DNA of 64,000 nucleotides from Austropuccinia psidii (lineage: Eukaryota; Basidiomycota; Pucciniomycetes; Pucciniales; Sphaerophragmiaceae). Each line of letters opens with the position of its first letter. Positions within the stretch are counted from its first letter, which is position 1. Position numbers and translations under genes: made by a program. Under the pieces are notes generated by a model that was not told the DNA's origin, ran no database searches, and worked only from the letters and a program-made list of their open reading frames with translations. Below are positions 11,164 to 24,122 of this stretch, one piece after another. The DNA is taken from assembly GCA_023105745.1 (NCBI GenBank), contig JALGQZ010000001.1, positions 60,365,937-60,429,936 on the forward strand. The letters run 5' to 3'.

Positions 11164-11772
11164 ATATTTTAAGCCTTTGAGATATGACCACATATCCAAA
11201 AAGGTCACAACAAAAGCTTTACATTAATTATTCTTTTAAAATAATTATCTTGAAGTAAGTGAAAATGCCATAAATAGGCATAAATTCTTAATTACCTTAG
11301 AATCTAATATTTTAAAATGTGGAATGAAATAAACCTTTAGATTACTCATGATAAAATACACATATATCATCTTTATGCAATATCTTTAAAGTCAATAATT
11401 AATGAATAATAAGTAAGAATACCATAAAAAAGACATAAATTCCTGTTTATGTCAAAAACAAATGAAACAACATGTGATATTAATTGTACTATTAGTTTAC
11501 ACATCAAAAAATACACATATAATATTTTTATTTCATATTTTTAAATTCAATATTTAAGGAAATAACCTGAATATATGCACTTTTATGATCAGTGCATATA
11601 TTCCTAGTTTTTAGCTCATATCTCTTAAAATACACATGATAGAGAGTTTAACCAAATATAAAGCTACCATGTATTTACTGTAGGAATACAGAGATAAACC
11701 TTATTTTACAAGCTACAAGAAAGGTTATAAATTGTAAGGGTTTATTGAATAAAATTGCTATAGCTGTTGACC

Positions 11773-13691
11773 TGTAAGATGTGTCTATGAAACTGTTGAT
11801 AATATTACTATTAATCAACAGTACTATGACTGTTCTTATGAAATATAATAATAGAAAGTTATTATCACCACAATTAAATAATTAAAGAATTATTTCTTTT
11901 ACATGTTATACACTACTAGTGATTATAACAGTAAGCAGTAATTGTCTACAAGAATCAATTGCAAGAAGAATTTAACAATAAAAACTTCTTTTTATTAAAA
12001 TAATAAAATTATTTTAATATATAATTATCTTTTACAAGAATGATTATAAAGATAACTCTTGAAGAAAACTATTACTAGAGAAAAACTTTAAGAATTAAGA
12101 TAAATCACTCACTATTAATCCAATGAACCTTTTAGAAGATAATAGTAGATAGATTTGACATACAATTGTGGATTTAATGGATCCAAATTGATTTATAACA
12201 TTATTAAAACAATTGATAGTTGATTTCTATGATTTCAAGTCTTTCTTATTGATTTCTGAAATAATAAAACACTTAAGAAAAGATTTAACTAATACTTACT
12301 TGTTGGTACTAAAGGTATAATTGAATAATGTGATGATCTGGAAAAAACAGAAAGAGGAAGCCTCTTTTAAGTCTAAGACAGATCACAGGGGCATTCCATG
12401 GAGAAAACGCAAAAACCAGTGAGTTAGAAAACAATAAATCCTTTTGGATTATTGATTTCATCATCTGTTGTCACATAACATTATCATAACTACTTGATTG
12501 AGGCTTTTATGTGACTACCAACCCATTTATGGTTAAGAATAAAAGGAGTAAAAACTGTAAATCTTCTTTTATTTCAAAATAATAATTGATTTCTAAAAGT
12601 TATCAATGTTATTTGAAATTTCATCACAGAATGTATTTTCTGTAAATTTTTAAAGATTCTGTGTTTCACGTAGAATCATCAAAAATGGACTGTATGTAAA
12701 ACTTTGCATTTTACATATAAAAGTATAATTCTTTTTGGTCTTTATATGAATTATACAGTTTGTAATTGGTCCTGAAAGTTCAAGAAATATTCATTGAGAC
12801 TTGTATTTTTAATGAATTTTTGAAGTTTTTACCTCATTTCTACATAGAATGCCAAATAGCAGTATATGGCTGGTTGCTATGAGGTAGATCAATGGATACT
12901 AGTCCCAAAAGGGTTTTAATTACTCTTTTGTGGTTCATCATGGAAAGTAATCAATAATTTACATGGCTACAGGAGTCTGAGTTGCTCTTTACCTCCTTGG
13001 CACGTCAAAATAGCAGGTTATTTGCTATTTTCTTATGATTTACTGAGGTTGTGACATGGTAACCAAGTTCCAAAAAGGTTTTAGTTTACTAATTGGGCTA
13101 ATATCAGCCATGGATCCAAGCTTTGGAGCTTTCCATGCCTCAGAGGTCTCAGAAGCTGGGTATCCTGGCTCTCTTTGATGTCTTTTGTCCCCCTTGACTA
13201 TTTTTCATGTCAAAATAGAAATTCAAGCTTCAAGTGAGATATCCACTATGGGTGTACCAGATTTCATGTAATAATACCATAATATTAAGTGCCACAAACA
13301 TGTATAACACTATTCTTAGTGTATATGTAACATGGGATTTCTCACATTCCCATTATTTTGGTGTGAAATTGAGAAAAACAAAAATTTTCATGGATCTTTT
13401 ATGTGGTATTGATGATTTGGGATTGAAGTATTTTCCATATTACCACCTCAAAGAGTTGATTAGAGCTTATTCACTCTATGGAGCTACCGTGGGTGAAGTT
13501 TTGTGTAGAATCCAAATCTGGCCTTAGATCCTTGGATTTACTTACTTAATAAAAAGTTGTTCATCTTTTCTGAAATAAAAAATGATGAATTTTGAATATA
13601 TCCATGACTTATGGGTTATGCATAGTTCAAAATTTATTTTTAAGGTAATTGTGGCCTATTTGGGTATGTAAAATATACCTCAAGCCTCACA
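11773..13691 (-). repeat. Solo LTR, family B, 1919 bp, TSD TGACC
   Basis: In minus orientation the sequence begins TGTGAGGCTTGAGG and ends CTTACA. It matches the 5' LTR of element B (58928-60832) along its length in reverse complement. It is flanked on both sides by TGACC (11768-11772 and 13692-13696). With no internal region and a perfect 5-bp duplication, it is a solo LTR formed by LTR-LTR recombination. Confidence 0.93.
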
Positions 13692-13696
13692 TGACC

Positions 13697-15700
13697 ACTT
13701 TATTGTAAAAGTGGTCCAAAATTAAAATAGATTGGATATTCAGGTTCCACTAGCTTCTAAATGAAGCATGCTGTATTTTTTATTATTATATTCAAGGTAC
13801 AACCCCTTGAACTCATGGTTTGAAGTTTAAATTAGTGAATTTCAACAGAAAAGATGAGTTACAAGAAAAATCATCAAAAATATATGTTTTGTGATATAAT
13901 GAAATGTTCTTGGAAGTTTTATTATGACATGTTAAGCTACCAGAAACAACTCCATTATTGGCTGTAGCATGTATAAATTCAAATTTATCAATGATCAAAG
14001 TTTAAGCTTAAAATTGATCATTTATGATCACTCAATTTAATCTTATTAAAAGCTTAAAAGTCACATAAGTGATAAAGCTGGTGAATACTATTATATCATG
14101 ATCAATACTAATAGAATCCACAAATTTTAGGCTTCTTCCAATCCTATGATGTCATAAAACTTAGAATTATAGTGATAACTCTAAGTAATGGTGTAATAAT
14201 GAGATAAGATGGTTTAATTATGATGTAATCATCACTAAACCTTGAAATACTTATCAATTCCAGTGGATACTATCAGTAAACGTCTACTAGAAGCCTGTTG
14301 GACTCTAGGAGGGAAGATTTCACTATAAATAGAGCTCTTTTTACTCTATTTCCCCCTCAGACACCACAAAAACAATAAATTATTAAAACCAAAGGTAAAA
14401 ACTTTCTTCTTTTTATATAAAAAAATTATATATTCAAAAAATCAAGTTCATATTTATCATAATAATCAATTTTTATGTGATTAAATCAAATTTTAATTGT
14501 TTTGTGTTAAATCTCTCTAAAATCTCTAATTCCACATAAAAACAAGAAAATTTGTAATTTCTTTTCATTTTTATTGTAAACACAATGTAAATGAGTTTTA
14601 TTTATATTTTCTGGAATAAACTCATTCAAAGTTATTGTATTAAGTCTTAAAAGTAGGTTATTTTCTCTTTTTATAATAATTTCTCTCTATTGTTATTTTT
14701 TAAATAATCCTTAAAATGAATATAAATAGTACTCATATTGATTCATAGATTTAATATTATTAATATTATTGTTATAATTGTTTTTTATTATTAAAAAACA
14801 ATTTTTTATGCCTTTATTATTTTTTAACAATTATAAAGTGCCATAAATATATTAATTATCATACATTAATATATTTATTTTATTATATTAATATATAATT
14901 CATATTATTATATTTATTTAATAATATAACTATTTTACACCATAATTATAATAATTCTTTATTATTATAATTATCTTTTATCTTATTCTTCAAATTTCAT
15001 AAGGACATTCAGAGTACAATAAGCAAAATATTAGTAATTTTTACTTATTGTTTCATAGTCAAACCTTACAAATAGAATGTGAGGTTGTAGAACAAATCAT
15101 TATATTTAACCTTCCATATTTATGTCTCTTTACTAACCTATGGATTGGAAACTCATGAAATCATTTGCCTCCATTAATTCTCATTGCAGTTTGAATAATT
15201 TGGTTCTTCTCATAATCATCAATTGAGTTAGATCCCATCAATTCAATCTTTTAATAGAAAGTATTATTTTTTTTATTTAAAGCATTAAGCATTATTTGTT
15301 TCAATTATGCAATTGATAAAAAGTTCAAACTTTCCTTGAAACAAATGAAGAAAAATTGAAACAATTTTTATCATAACTAACTACTTAGCCATTTTATGTA
15401 ATAATTTGAGCTACTGAACTCCTTAATTTGGTTGAATTATTTCACACTATTTATTTATTTACACATTTTTTTGCCAATCTGTTTCCATTTAATTGATTAT
15501 TTAATATCATACATTCCACTGTTACTTTACATGTGTGCAGTGAAAAAATAGGCTGTGGTGCGAGTAGAAATAAAAATTTATTCTTCAAATTAACAAATGT
15601 TTTATATATAAAGATTTCAAAATAGCAATTGTTATTAAATTTATTATGGCACCAACATTGTGATGAATGTGCCATCACCCAGTTGAAGTTGACATTCTCT
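13697..15700. other. AT-rich stretch, no gene; TATA-like box and inverted repeats
   Basis: No ORF here looks like a gene. A promoter-like CACTATAAATAGAGC lies near 14321-14335, followed by a pyrimidine-rich stretch, and could be remains of an LTR or transposon promoter. 14740-15000 is almost pure A/T with several short inverted repeats, such as TTGTTTTTTATTATTAAAAAACAA near 14780-14803. Probably decayed interior of H2 or older insertions. Confidence 0.4.
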
Positions 15701-15719
15701 ACATCATGTTTATTCCTTG

Positions 15720-16640
15720 AAGGTGTAAAAGGTTTAATTATTGATTAATCTTCAAATCCCAAATCAGTAAACAATTCTGAGGGAACTGTAGTATACCATT
15801 GATTAGATCTTTTCAGATTTGGAATTCACAAAGGATATGGCTATCATGCACTGAACCATGAAGACCTCCATAACACCATAGATTTGAAACTATGAAAGTC
15901 TTTAATAAAGATTCCAAAATATGCTTAGGACTTAAACTCCAGAATTTTTCATCCCCATATACAAATAATTGAAACACAATTGAATGCCACCCCTTTCTAT
16001 TAACATATGAGCTTCATCAATCATGTGGTGGTGGGATCATTGGAATGTGAGTATTATCAATTGCACCAATTATATTTGTGAGTCTCCATCTTCTCTTCAA
16101 TCATTATTTAATTTCTTCCCACTCATTTTCTTCATCAACCCCAGGGAACCTGACAGACCAAATAGATGCATGCCAATTTTTGATTATAAATTCTGATGAG
16201 TGAGAGAGAAATTTACCCTATTGTTGAATCATGTAAGGCCACTAAAATTTCTTTAAAAATACTTTTAAACACATTTTATTCTGTAGATTTACCACTATCA
16301 AGAAGATTTCCTAATTTTTCATATGAACTTCCATGGCTAACACAACAAAGTGTAACTCCAAACTTTTCTTAAATTGTTAGACCCCAGATATCCTACTCAG
16401 AACAATTTCTAACATTGGGAATTAGTTTTTCTACAGAAAAAAAAAGGGAATTCCATTTGGAAGATGAAGATTAAACCTTTGTTAAATTATTTTTCATCAT
16501 TCCATGGATTGAAGCAATTCCCTTGGCATATAGCATGACATTGATGTTGTATTGTTTCATTATACCAAGCTTAATGAAATGCATGGCTACTATTATACTC
16601 CTCATAGTAGCTATTGAAGATTATTCTTCCATATTTGTAA
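15720..16640 (-). pseudogene. Harbinger transposase (DDE_Tnp_4 type) remnant, probably of H2
   Basis: The reverse complement reads, with interruptions, WRLTNIIGAIDNTHIPMIPPP, then VNRKGWHSIVFQ and GLHGSVHDSHIL. These are the first-Asp block (A-I-D-x-T-H-I), the following conserved N-R-K-x block and the second-Asp block of PIF/Harbinger DDE nucleases. The same blocks occur in H1 and H3. In-frame stops after the PPPHD block and elsewhere show that it is inactive. It lies just left of H1 and on the far side of the solo LTR from the H2 accessory gene, consistent with convergent genes in one original element. Confidence 0.7.
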
Positions 16641-16854
16641 GGCTTTTAATCACAATTCATTAAATTTGATTATCATAAAAATTGGATTTAAACTTGTAAT
16701 TCATTCAAAAACTACTTGAATGTTAAATAACTTGTGAATGTATACAAATTTTGTAATAATTTGGAGAAAAAATTGAAATTCAAGTGATTAGTTTTCAATT
16801 CAATTTTAAATTTGAAATAATTCAAAATAAATCAAAAACAGATTTCAAATTATA

Positions 16855-16925
16855 GACCTTGTTCATGATGTGGTTTTGAAAAATTTTCTTAAAATATTTT
16901 CAAAACAATTTAAAATTAATTTTTT
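16855..16925 (+). repeat. Left TIR of H1
   Basis: About 70 bp matching the reverse complement of 20941-21011, with a handful of mismatches. AT-rich inside, with a more GC-containing outer 25 bp. Confidence 0.8.
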
Positions 16926-17119
16926 ACAAATTCTTTCAAAAAATAAGAGAAATATTTGAGCTTCCTCAATTTGGAACTTTTTAAGTCAATTTTCTTTGAA
17001 AACTTCATCTCAAAGTTATTCTAATTATTTTTCAAGCAAATAAAATAAATGTTTGAGTTTCCTCAAATATGTTTTTTTTTCAAAAAATACCTTTTGACTT
17101 AATCAATTCATTAATTTGA

Positions 17120-18507
17120 AATTTCAGAACATACACCTGACTCTCAGTTATCTTCTCATGATCAGTTAAATCAGGTTCTGTACAATAAAAATGAAACCTC
17201 TGAAATACAAGAGTCAAAATATATCGAAAACTCCATTGACGTAAATGAAAACAATGGTCTCACTGACAACAACAATGAAATTCCATCAAATCAAGGTGAA
17301 GCACAAATCAAAACATTGATTAAAAAACACAAATGTTGTACTCATGAAGAAGCTCAAGTAAACTGTCAAAGGTTGGAAAATGAGCATTGTTTGAAACAAA
17401 AGAGACAAATTGATGAGTGAGTGAATGCTAGAACCCAATTCCTACAACAAGCCAAAAACCTATTAAACTCAAAAAAAAGGAAAGGCAATTGAAATACTCT
17501 CTTTATTTGCAATGAAGATAGTACAAAAGATTTGATCAATTTCATGATAGAGCTGATAATGGATTACAACAAGATAGATTCAGCAAAATGTGGTTTTGTT
17601 CCATGGTCACAATTTTTTGAAAATAATGAACATTGGAAATCAAGATCTTGTAATATTAAATATTTATCTTTTGGGACATTGGAGCAAAGACATAAGGCAT
17701 GAACAACAACATATAGAGTAAGTTTTTTTGACTTATAGCTATTTCAAAACAGATGTTAGGACACTGATGAGTTTATTCACAGCTGATAAAGGACTCTTGT
17801 GATGCTATGGGGAGTGCCGGACTGTGTACACAATTGCAACAGAATAATATTCTGCAAGAGGTAAGGCTTCAATAATTCATAGGATTTTCAAAGTTTGATA
17901 TGAAATTAATGTAGTAAATTTTGTAGGTGTATGAACTGTTAAAACAATTGAATGTTGATAGCAGTGGTATGAATGCAAGTGCAATGGAATCTGGGTATTT
18001 TCCACTTTCCAAAAAGGGGAGAAAACACCCAAGAGGTTTCTCAATAAATGAAGGCTACATATTTTAACAAGTGGGAAGTGTAAGGAGTTAAAATTAAAAT
18101 GACATTTAAAGAGAGATAAATGGTGAAAATGACAATTTAACAGGAGAAGGGAATCATAATCAAGGGTATTTCGCTTCAGGGGGACTGCTAACACTAATTT
18201 GCAAGGATCTTTCAGTCAAGACTCAATTTTCAGTCTGGGGTCATCATGGCGAGATTGGAATTTTATGAGCAACATGAACAACAACATTCAATTCATCATG
18301 GGACCATTGATGTTCATGTTTCAGAAGAGTCAAAAGCATACCAATGAAAGGGATAGGCTACTGATGGAGAGAGAGGCTATGAGAAAAAGTGAATAAGAAC
18401 AAAGAAGACAAGAGGATCAAAAAAGAAGCAACCACTTCAAATTTTCTTTACTGTCCATTTTGGCAAGGGCTAATGGTGTTGATCCAACAAACTTACCATC
18501 ACTTTAG
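17120..18507 (+). pseudogene. Harbinger accessory (Myb-like) protein gene of H1
   Basis: The plus frame opens near 17120 with a polar N-terminal region (SEHTPDSQLSSHDQLNQ, then acidic Asn/Glu-rich sequence). It continues with CCTHEEAQVNCQRLENEH and a core KDLINFMIEL..IDSAKCGFVPWSQFFENNEHW..SFGTLEQRHKA, a Myb/SANT-like trihelix pattern with spaced aromatic residues. The C-terminal part (18199-18396) holds MGPLMFMFQKSQKHTNERDR, a charged helix. A possible intron lies between about 17718 and 17780. Stops (for example TGA near 17418) and shifts break it. Paralogous to 8841-10163. Confidence 0.55.
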
Positions 18508-19600
18508 AAAATGTATTCATTTATGAATGTAATACATACAAGACATTAACTTACTGTAAACTTGTAAAATTGTAATATGAAAGTATTAGAAAGGTGTTTT
18601 TGTAAGGTAATGGATTTTCTTTTTTGTATTTTCCATAAACTGCTGTAAGGAGGCAAATACTCTGGAATAATTGATTGGAAATATACAATAAAAAATTTGA
18701 CTTATTTCTCCATTAAAGATCAATTAAAAAAATATTTGTTTTGGCATTGTAAATTAAAATGAAATCAATAAACACAAATATCCCTGTGGGTTTTATCAGT
18801 CAGAATTGGCAGCACAATTGTGAATTCACATAGCTTACCACAAATTGAGAACTTTAGGTACAATTCAGCATGAAATGATGATTGAAGCATGTGAATTCTT
18901 CAATCATTGGTCCTCCGACATAAAAAGCCAACATTTTTTATTTTCATGAGTAGTGAATTCTTCACAATTTCTTTGCAAGGATAAATAGAATTCAATATTA
19001 TAGCCATACAATAAGATCAAATTAATTCAACATTAATTCAATATGACAAATTATAAAACAAAGTTAATTGAGGAAGATGGTCAAAATCAATTTATTGCAG
19101 AAAACAATATTTTAGCCAGAAAAATTCACAAATAAAATCATCAAATTTGCAAAAGCGAAAAACCAAGCCATGAAATAGCATATTAAAAGCATGAATGTCG
19201 AGCTTGAAAGGAAAGAAGATTTAATTGGGAAATTAGAAGAGAGATTTGAATTTGAATGGTCCCATTTACAAGGACAACTTCAAGGTTTTCTATCCCAGTG
19301 TGAGTGAAAATGGCATCATAATTGACACCTGAGAGTTACTAATACCATTTTCCTCAGTCGAATTTAACTAAATAGAATTTGGGAGTTGTGAAATAACCTA
19401 CTATTAGTTTTTTGCGCAACATTGTAATTAGTATGACTTGAAATACTTTAGAATCTTATTTATTTTTGACATTACTTAATACCTTTATGAACATGTTTAT
19501 TTGTTTAAAAGTGATATTATGCATAACCAAGCAAGTACCTTTCGAATAAATATATTTAGAAAGCAAAACAAAAACCAGTGTTTTCAGTTTCCCTGCCTAT
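18508..19600. other. Interior of H1 between its genes
   Basis: Mostly non-coding. Around 19050-19310 a broken plus frame encodes charged helical sequence parallel to 10860-11163 of H2, so it belongs to the family rather than to chance. Nothing else recognised. Confidence 0.4.
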
Positions 19601-19609
19601 AAGCACAGA

Positions 19610-20895
19610 AAGTTATGCTTAATCATCCAATTAAAGCCTTTCCCCTGAATGATGATCATTCCATGCTTCCAAATATCTCGAGTTATTCCTATTAATAATA
19701 TTATGCAATATCATAAATGAAACCATTACTTTGCCTGTGGAGCTAATAAGCATCAAAAGAATTTTTTAATTGTCCAAATATTTTCTCAACAACCATTCTA
19801 CAAAGGCATCTTGTTTCAGTCCAAAAGCTTGTGTTAATTTAATATCTTTTAGTCTGAGTCTAATGCTACTAACCGAGTTGAAGAGTGAATTGTATTAAAT
19901 TTCACATGCTATACATGGCAAGTATTTCTTGAGGGTGTAAGGATGGGTACCCTTGATGCATACCCTGAATTTCCCATGAGAAAACAATTGGGAGGAAATT
20001 GATGAACACCATTTAAAAAATCCTTCCCAATTTGGGATTTATGAAACATGTGACTGTCATTCACACAGCCAGGAAATCCTCCAAATACCTATACAAAGTA
20101 AGTACCTTCAAAAACTTTTAATTAATTTACATGTCAAAATATTTACATTTCTAAAATTTCCATAACCATCCACAATACGTTGAAACACAATTGACTGCAA
20201 GCCTTTTCTATTTACATAGGAATGCCTTTCATCATTTGGTGGAGGAATTATTGGTATGTGAGTGCCATCAATGGCCCCAACTCTATTGTCTAGTCCTTGA
20301 TTTAATTCCATTCTAATTCATCATTCACATCTGGCAGACTATCTAAGCTGGACGCATTAATAAAAATTTCAAAAAAAATTGAAATTACTGACTTGATTGT
20401 TGAGTCATGTAAAGATAATAATAGAGCTTGAACTATTTCTTGTGAGACATAGAATGCTGTTGACTTGCCAATGTTAAATAAATGACTGACTGCCTCATAA
20501 GAGCTTCCATGTCCACTTCAATAAAGAGTGACACCTAATTTCTCTTCTATTGTCAAACATCTAATGTCTTCATGATTAGCATTGGTCACATGAGCTGATA
20601 TCAAATTTATCAACGTGAAAAAATCCTGGTGTCCCATTCGAAACAATCCAATGAATCATGTTTCATTATACAGATCTTCTTCTTGCCATGGATTAAAATG
20701 CTGACCATGTTGTGTGGATTGATGACAATGAGATCTTGCATATTCATACCAACATAAATGCAAAGAAAAGAAAACAGACAACATGACTATCATATGGAGA
20801 ATGCTAGTGTCATCCATTGCCTCAATTAAAAAAATTAAGAAGGAATTGAAATAAGGTGCCAGAACAATATTTACGTTCTGACCCAAAAAAATCAA
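19610..20895 (-). pseudogene. Harbinger transposase (DDE_Tnp_4 type) of H1
   Basis: Reading the minus strand: an N-terminal region beginning near 20895 (HQSTQHGQHFNPWQEEDLYNE), a helical part with SYEAVSHLFNIGKSTAF (HTH-like), then GAIDGTHIPIIPPPNDERHS (first catalytic Asp, about 20225-20285), IVFQRIVDGYGNF, and GFPGCVNDSHMFHKS (second Asp, about 20060-20100). A C-terminal part with VSFMILHNI follows. The order and motifs are those of PIF/Harbinger nucleases, which cut and paste DNA at TWA-like targets. Stops and frame changes between blocks show it is not functional. Confidence 0.75.
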
Positions 20896-21144
20896 CCGGG
20901 TTATGTCTTGAAAAAATTTGGAAAAAAATTTGCGATTAAAAAAAAATTAATTTGAAATAGTTTTAAAAATATTTTAAAAACATTTTTCAAAACCGCATCA
21001 TGAACCGGGCCATAGATTTAAAAAGGCTATCGCTTTCAAGCTTCTCTGGCTTTGGGCTTGGGTGCGGTCACCCCGGTGGCAATCTGAGCCAGGCTGATTT
21101 TCCAAACCGAAAAAAATCGCGCCAGGTCGAGAAATTTCCTGGGC

Positions 21145-21160
21145 ATTCTGGAAAGTTTCA
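21145..21160 (+). promoter_or_regulatory. Possible heat-shock element upstream of the Hsp110 gene
   Basis: ATTCTGGAAAGTTTCA contains TTC-nn-GAA followed by an offset TTTC, an imperfect nTTCnnGAAnnTTCn array. A GAAATTTC lies 10 bases upstream. Hsp110 genes are commonly Hsf1-regulated, so the position (about 330 bp before the ATG) is plausible, but the third repeat is not in perfect phase. Confidence 0.3.
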
Positions 21161-21365
21161 CGCTTGCTCACGCATAATTGATCGATTTCACTTAAATGTC
21201 ACCAATCTTTCACTCGTGCTGCTTGCTCTTACCACCTCCTCAATAGCTTCGGCGCCCCGGCCACCGTTGTGATTTCCTTCACATAAAATCTTCGATCATC
21301 TTCAACACATCAACTGACAGATATTGCCATTGGGTGTATCTAGCTTGACCATCCATTAGCTGTTC

Positions 21366-21373
21366 TATAAATA
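21366..21373 (+). promoter_or_regulatory. TATA box candidate of the Hsp110 gene
   Basis: TATAAATA about 107 bp upstream of the ATG, in a CT/TC-rich leader context. This is a strong TATA match at a sensible distance for a heat-inducible fungal gene. Confidence 0.5.
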
Positions 21374-21479
21374 TTCCTCATTTTGACCGTATAAATTAGT
21401 CTGTTCTACTTTGTCAATTTTTAATCTCTTTCACGACAATCCATTCCATTTTGATCTCGACTAAGATCACTTTCTCGGC

Positions 21480-24122
21480 ATGACTTCTGTCGTTGGACTT
21501 GACATTGGCAATCTTGCTTCTAAGATTGGCTTGGCTCGGAACCGTGGAATCGATATCATCGTTAATGAAGTCAGCAACAGAGCAACACCGTAAGTTACTC
21601 AAAACCTCAATTTCATGAGCCTCTCGTTGAGTTCATACTGACGATCGGTTTGGACGTCTTTAGTACCCTTGTAGCCTTTGGTTCACGCAATCGGTCCATT
21701 GGTGAATCGGCAAAAACTCAGGAAACTTCTAACTTTCGTAATACCGTGGGATCTTTGAAGCGGTTGATCGGAAGAACTTTGAATGATCCAGAGGTAACTG
21801 AGGTAGAATCCAAGTTCCTCAACGTTGAGCTCGTTGATGCTTCTGGAACTGTTGGAGTAAAGGTGGGCAACATTGCAGTTTACCCCCTCTTCTAAGACTT
21901 ACCTCTTACTAATTTACTCATAACTTGCCAGGTCAATTATCTTGGCGAGGAGCATGTCATGTCAGCTACTCAGCTCTATGCAGCCTTTTTGGGTCGCTTG
22001 AAAGATATCGCCCAAGCTGAGCTCAAAAATAGCGTTAATGACGTCGTGATTGCCGTGCCCGGCTGGTACACTGACATTCAGCGCCGTGCTGTTCTCAATG
22101 CCGCCGAGATTGCAAACCTTCATCCACTCCGACTCATCAACGAACTCACTGCTACCGCCCTTGGTTATGGTATCACAAAAAGCGACCTCCCACCACCCGA
22201 AGAAAAGCCACGTTATGTTGCGTTTGTCGATATCGGCCATTCTCAGTATCAAGTTGCTATTGTTGCTTTCAACAAGGGCGCTCTTCATGTCAAAGGTTTT
22301 GCATATGACCATCACTTTGGCGGACGAGATCTTGACTATGCCCTCGTCCAACATTTTGCTTCTGAATTCAGTGAGAAATATAAGATTGATGTCTTGTCAA
22401 ACAAAAAGGCTGTCTTCCGACTAGCCGTCGCTGTCGAAAAACTCAAGAAAGTGCTTTCCGCAAATGCTCAAGCCCCCATTAACGTTGAATCTCTAATGAA
22501 CGACATCGACGCTAGCTCTTCACTCACTCGTGAGGGTCTTGAAGAGTTAATTGCACCTCTTCTCGAGCGCACTACAGCTCCACTCGAGCGTGCGTTAGCC
22601 CAGGCTGACATTTCTAAAGACGAAATTGAAACGGTTGAATTGGTCGGCGGTTCAACTCGAGTCCCAGCGCTCAAGTCTCGGATTCAAGAATTTTTTGGCA
22701 AGCCATTAAGTTTTACTTGCAATCAAGATGAATCGGTTGCTCGAGGAGCAACGCTAGCTTGCGCTGGACTTTCCCCCATCTTTAAAGTTCGAGAGTTCTC
22801 AGTCTCAGATATTGCCAATTATGCCATCAACACCGTATGGCAACCAACACAACATGATCCAAACACATTTCTACCAACCTTCGCCCCTGAGAGTTTTGCA
22901 CCCTCTGGCAAACAACTTAGCTTCCATCGAGATGAGCCTTTTGAACTGGAAGTTTGTTACGCCGAACCACACAAGCTACCTGGTGGTATCAATCCATACA
23001 TTGGTCGTTACGTTGTAAAGAATGTTTCAGCTAATTCGCAAGGTGATGCCTCAGTCGTCAAAATCAAGGCACAGATGACCATGAGTGGATTGGTTCAGTT
23101 CGATGGTGCCACTGTCCATGAAGAAGTCATGGTGCCAAGTGAGCCTCCAACTGAAAACGGTGAAGCCAATCAGACCAAAAAGAAAATCATCAAAAAGCCC
23201 GTTCCAGCGATTTACATGACGCCTTCGCTGGACAAATCAATCCTCGATGAGTTGTTGGCAAAAGAAGGCGAAATGCATGCTGCCGATAAGCTTGTTGCTG
23301 AGACAGAAGATAAGAAGAACGCATTGGAGGAATACGTCTGTACGTAGCTTTTGCTTGCTAAAAGTTAGACCTACTTTGCTCACTTGTATTTTGCCTCGCC
23401 TTTTTTAGATGACACTCGTGAAAAGCTAGAGGGTCTTTATGCCCCATATGTGACCTCTGATGTCAAGGATAACCTTTTGAATGAACTCCAAAAAGCCGAG
23501 GATTGGTTGTACTCTGAGGAAGGAGAAGATGCGACAAAGTCGCAATATGTTTCAAGGCTTGAGAAATTGGCCACAATCGGTAATCCAATCAAGCTTCGCC
23601 AGCGCGAGGCCGAAGACCGACCGCGGGCCGAGCGATTATTCCGAGAGTCAATTTCTGATTACATGCAACGAGCTCAGTCTGGCGATCCCAAGTATGCTCA
23701 CTTGAGTGAAAAGGATCTTCAAACAGCAATTGAAAAGTGCGCAGCAGCTGAAAAGTGGATTGGAGACGTATCTGCAAAACAAGCTGAACGGACCAAGACG
23801 CAGGACCCTGCAATGACCTCTGCCGAAATTCTGAAGCGAAGGGATGAGCTTATGTTCGAATGCGTAAGCACAAAGCACAAAAGTTAATTTTGGCATCGCG
23901 AATGAAAAAAATACTTATATTTGTTTTTTTGGATTAATTTTCAATTAGAATTCCATTTTCAATAAACCCCCACCCAAGCCCGCTGCGAACCCTGATCCCC
24001 CTCAGAATACTAACGATGAAAATGCCCAACCAGCCAAGGAGGAGCCCTCGCCTCCAGAAGCTGAAGGTGGGCAAGCTGAAGAAAGCCAAAAGCCTATTCC
24101 TGGCTCCATGGACGTGGATTAA
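21480..24122 (+). CDS. Hsp110/Sse1-family chaperone (Hsp70 nucleotide exchange factor), five exons, about 781 aa
   Basis: Cytosolic Hsp110 proteins exchange ADP for ATP on Hsp70 and hold unfolded proteins. Exons by splice consensus and frame: 21480-21589, 21664-21862, 21932-23339, 23409-23863, 23949-24122; introns 69-85 nt, all GT..AG. The sum is 2346 nt, 782 codons with stop. Residues 1-390 are the actin-like ATPase domain, with VVGLDIGN near residue 4 and LVGGSTRVPAL near residue 340. The Hsp110-type substrate domain carries a charged insertion (GEANQTKKKIIKKP, about 510-530), and the C-terminus is Pro/Glu-rich ending in MDVD, as is common in the family. Yeast Sse1 is 693 aa. The ATG follows a CT-rich leader and TATAAATA. 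No disruption seen, and GC content is higher than in its surroundings. Harbinger H1 ends 468 bp upstream. The gene symbol is left empty because Sse1 and other Hsp110 names cannot be separated here. Confidence 0.93.

Larger units (their letters stand above)
8621..11772 (+). mobile_element. PIF/Harbinger element H2, left part
   Basis: Starts GGCCGGGTTCATGATTGGGT directly after TTA, matching the ends of H1 (GRCCYGGTTCATGATG type) and H3. Inside are remains of the Harbinger accessory gene (8841-10163) and a coiled-coil segment (10860-11163). The element is interrupted by a solo family-B LTR at 11773-13691, and a minus-strand Harbinger transposase remnant at about 15720-16640 is the likely second half. 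I could not find the right TIR; it was probably lost or decayed before H1 inserted nearby. Confidence 0.65.
16855..21011. mobile_element. PIF/Harbinger transposon H1, 4157 bp, TSD ATA
   Basis: The two ends are inverted repeats of about 70 bp with some mismatches: left GACCTTGTTCATGATGTGGT, right (reverse complement) GGCCCGGTTCATGATGCGGT, both continuing into TTTTGAAAAAT. ATA flanks both ends (16852-16854 and 21012-21014). Inside are convergent genes: an accessory gene on plus (17120-18507) and a DDE transposase on minus (19610-20895). This is the standard two-gene layout of PIF/Harbinger. Both genes are interrupted, so the copy is non-autonomous. Confidence 0.85.

Noticed and set aside
14740..15000. 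Very AT-rich stretch as a replication origin or centromere-like site
   Set aside because: Only base composition and short inverted repeats support it; ordinary for decayed transposon DNA here.
21000..21272. 90-codon plus-strand ORF upstream of the Hsp110 gene
   Set aside because: It overlaps the H1 TIR and the promoter region and has no protein-like pattern; a chance frame in GC-richer DNA.
22050..22424. Long alternative frames, plus and minus, inside the Hsp110 exon 3
   Set aside because: Shadows of the Hsp110 coding frame; the main frame has clear ATPase motifs and consistent splicing.
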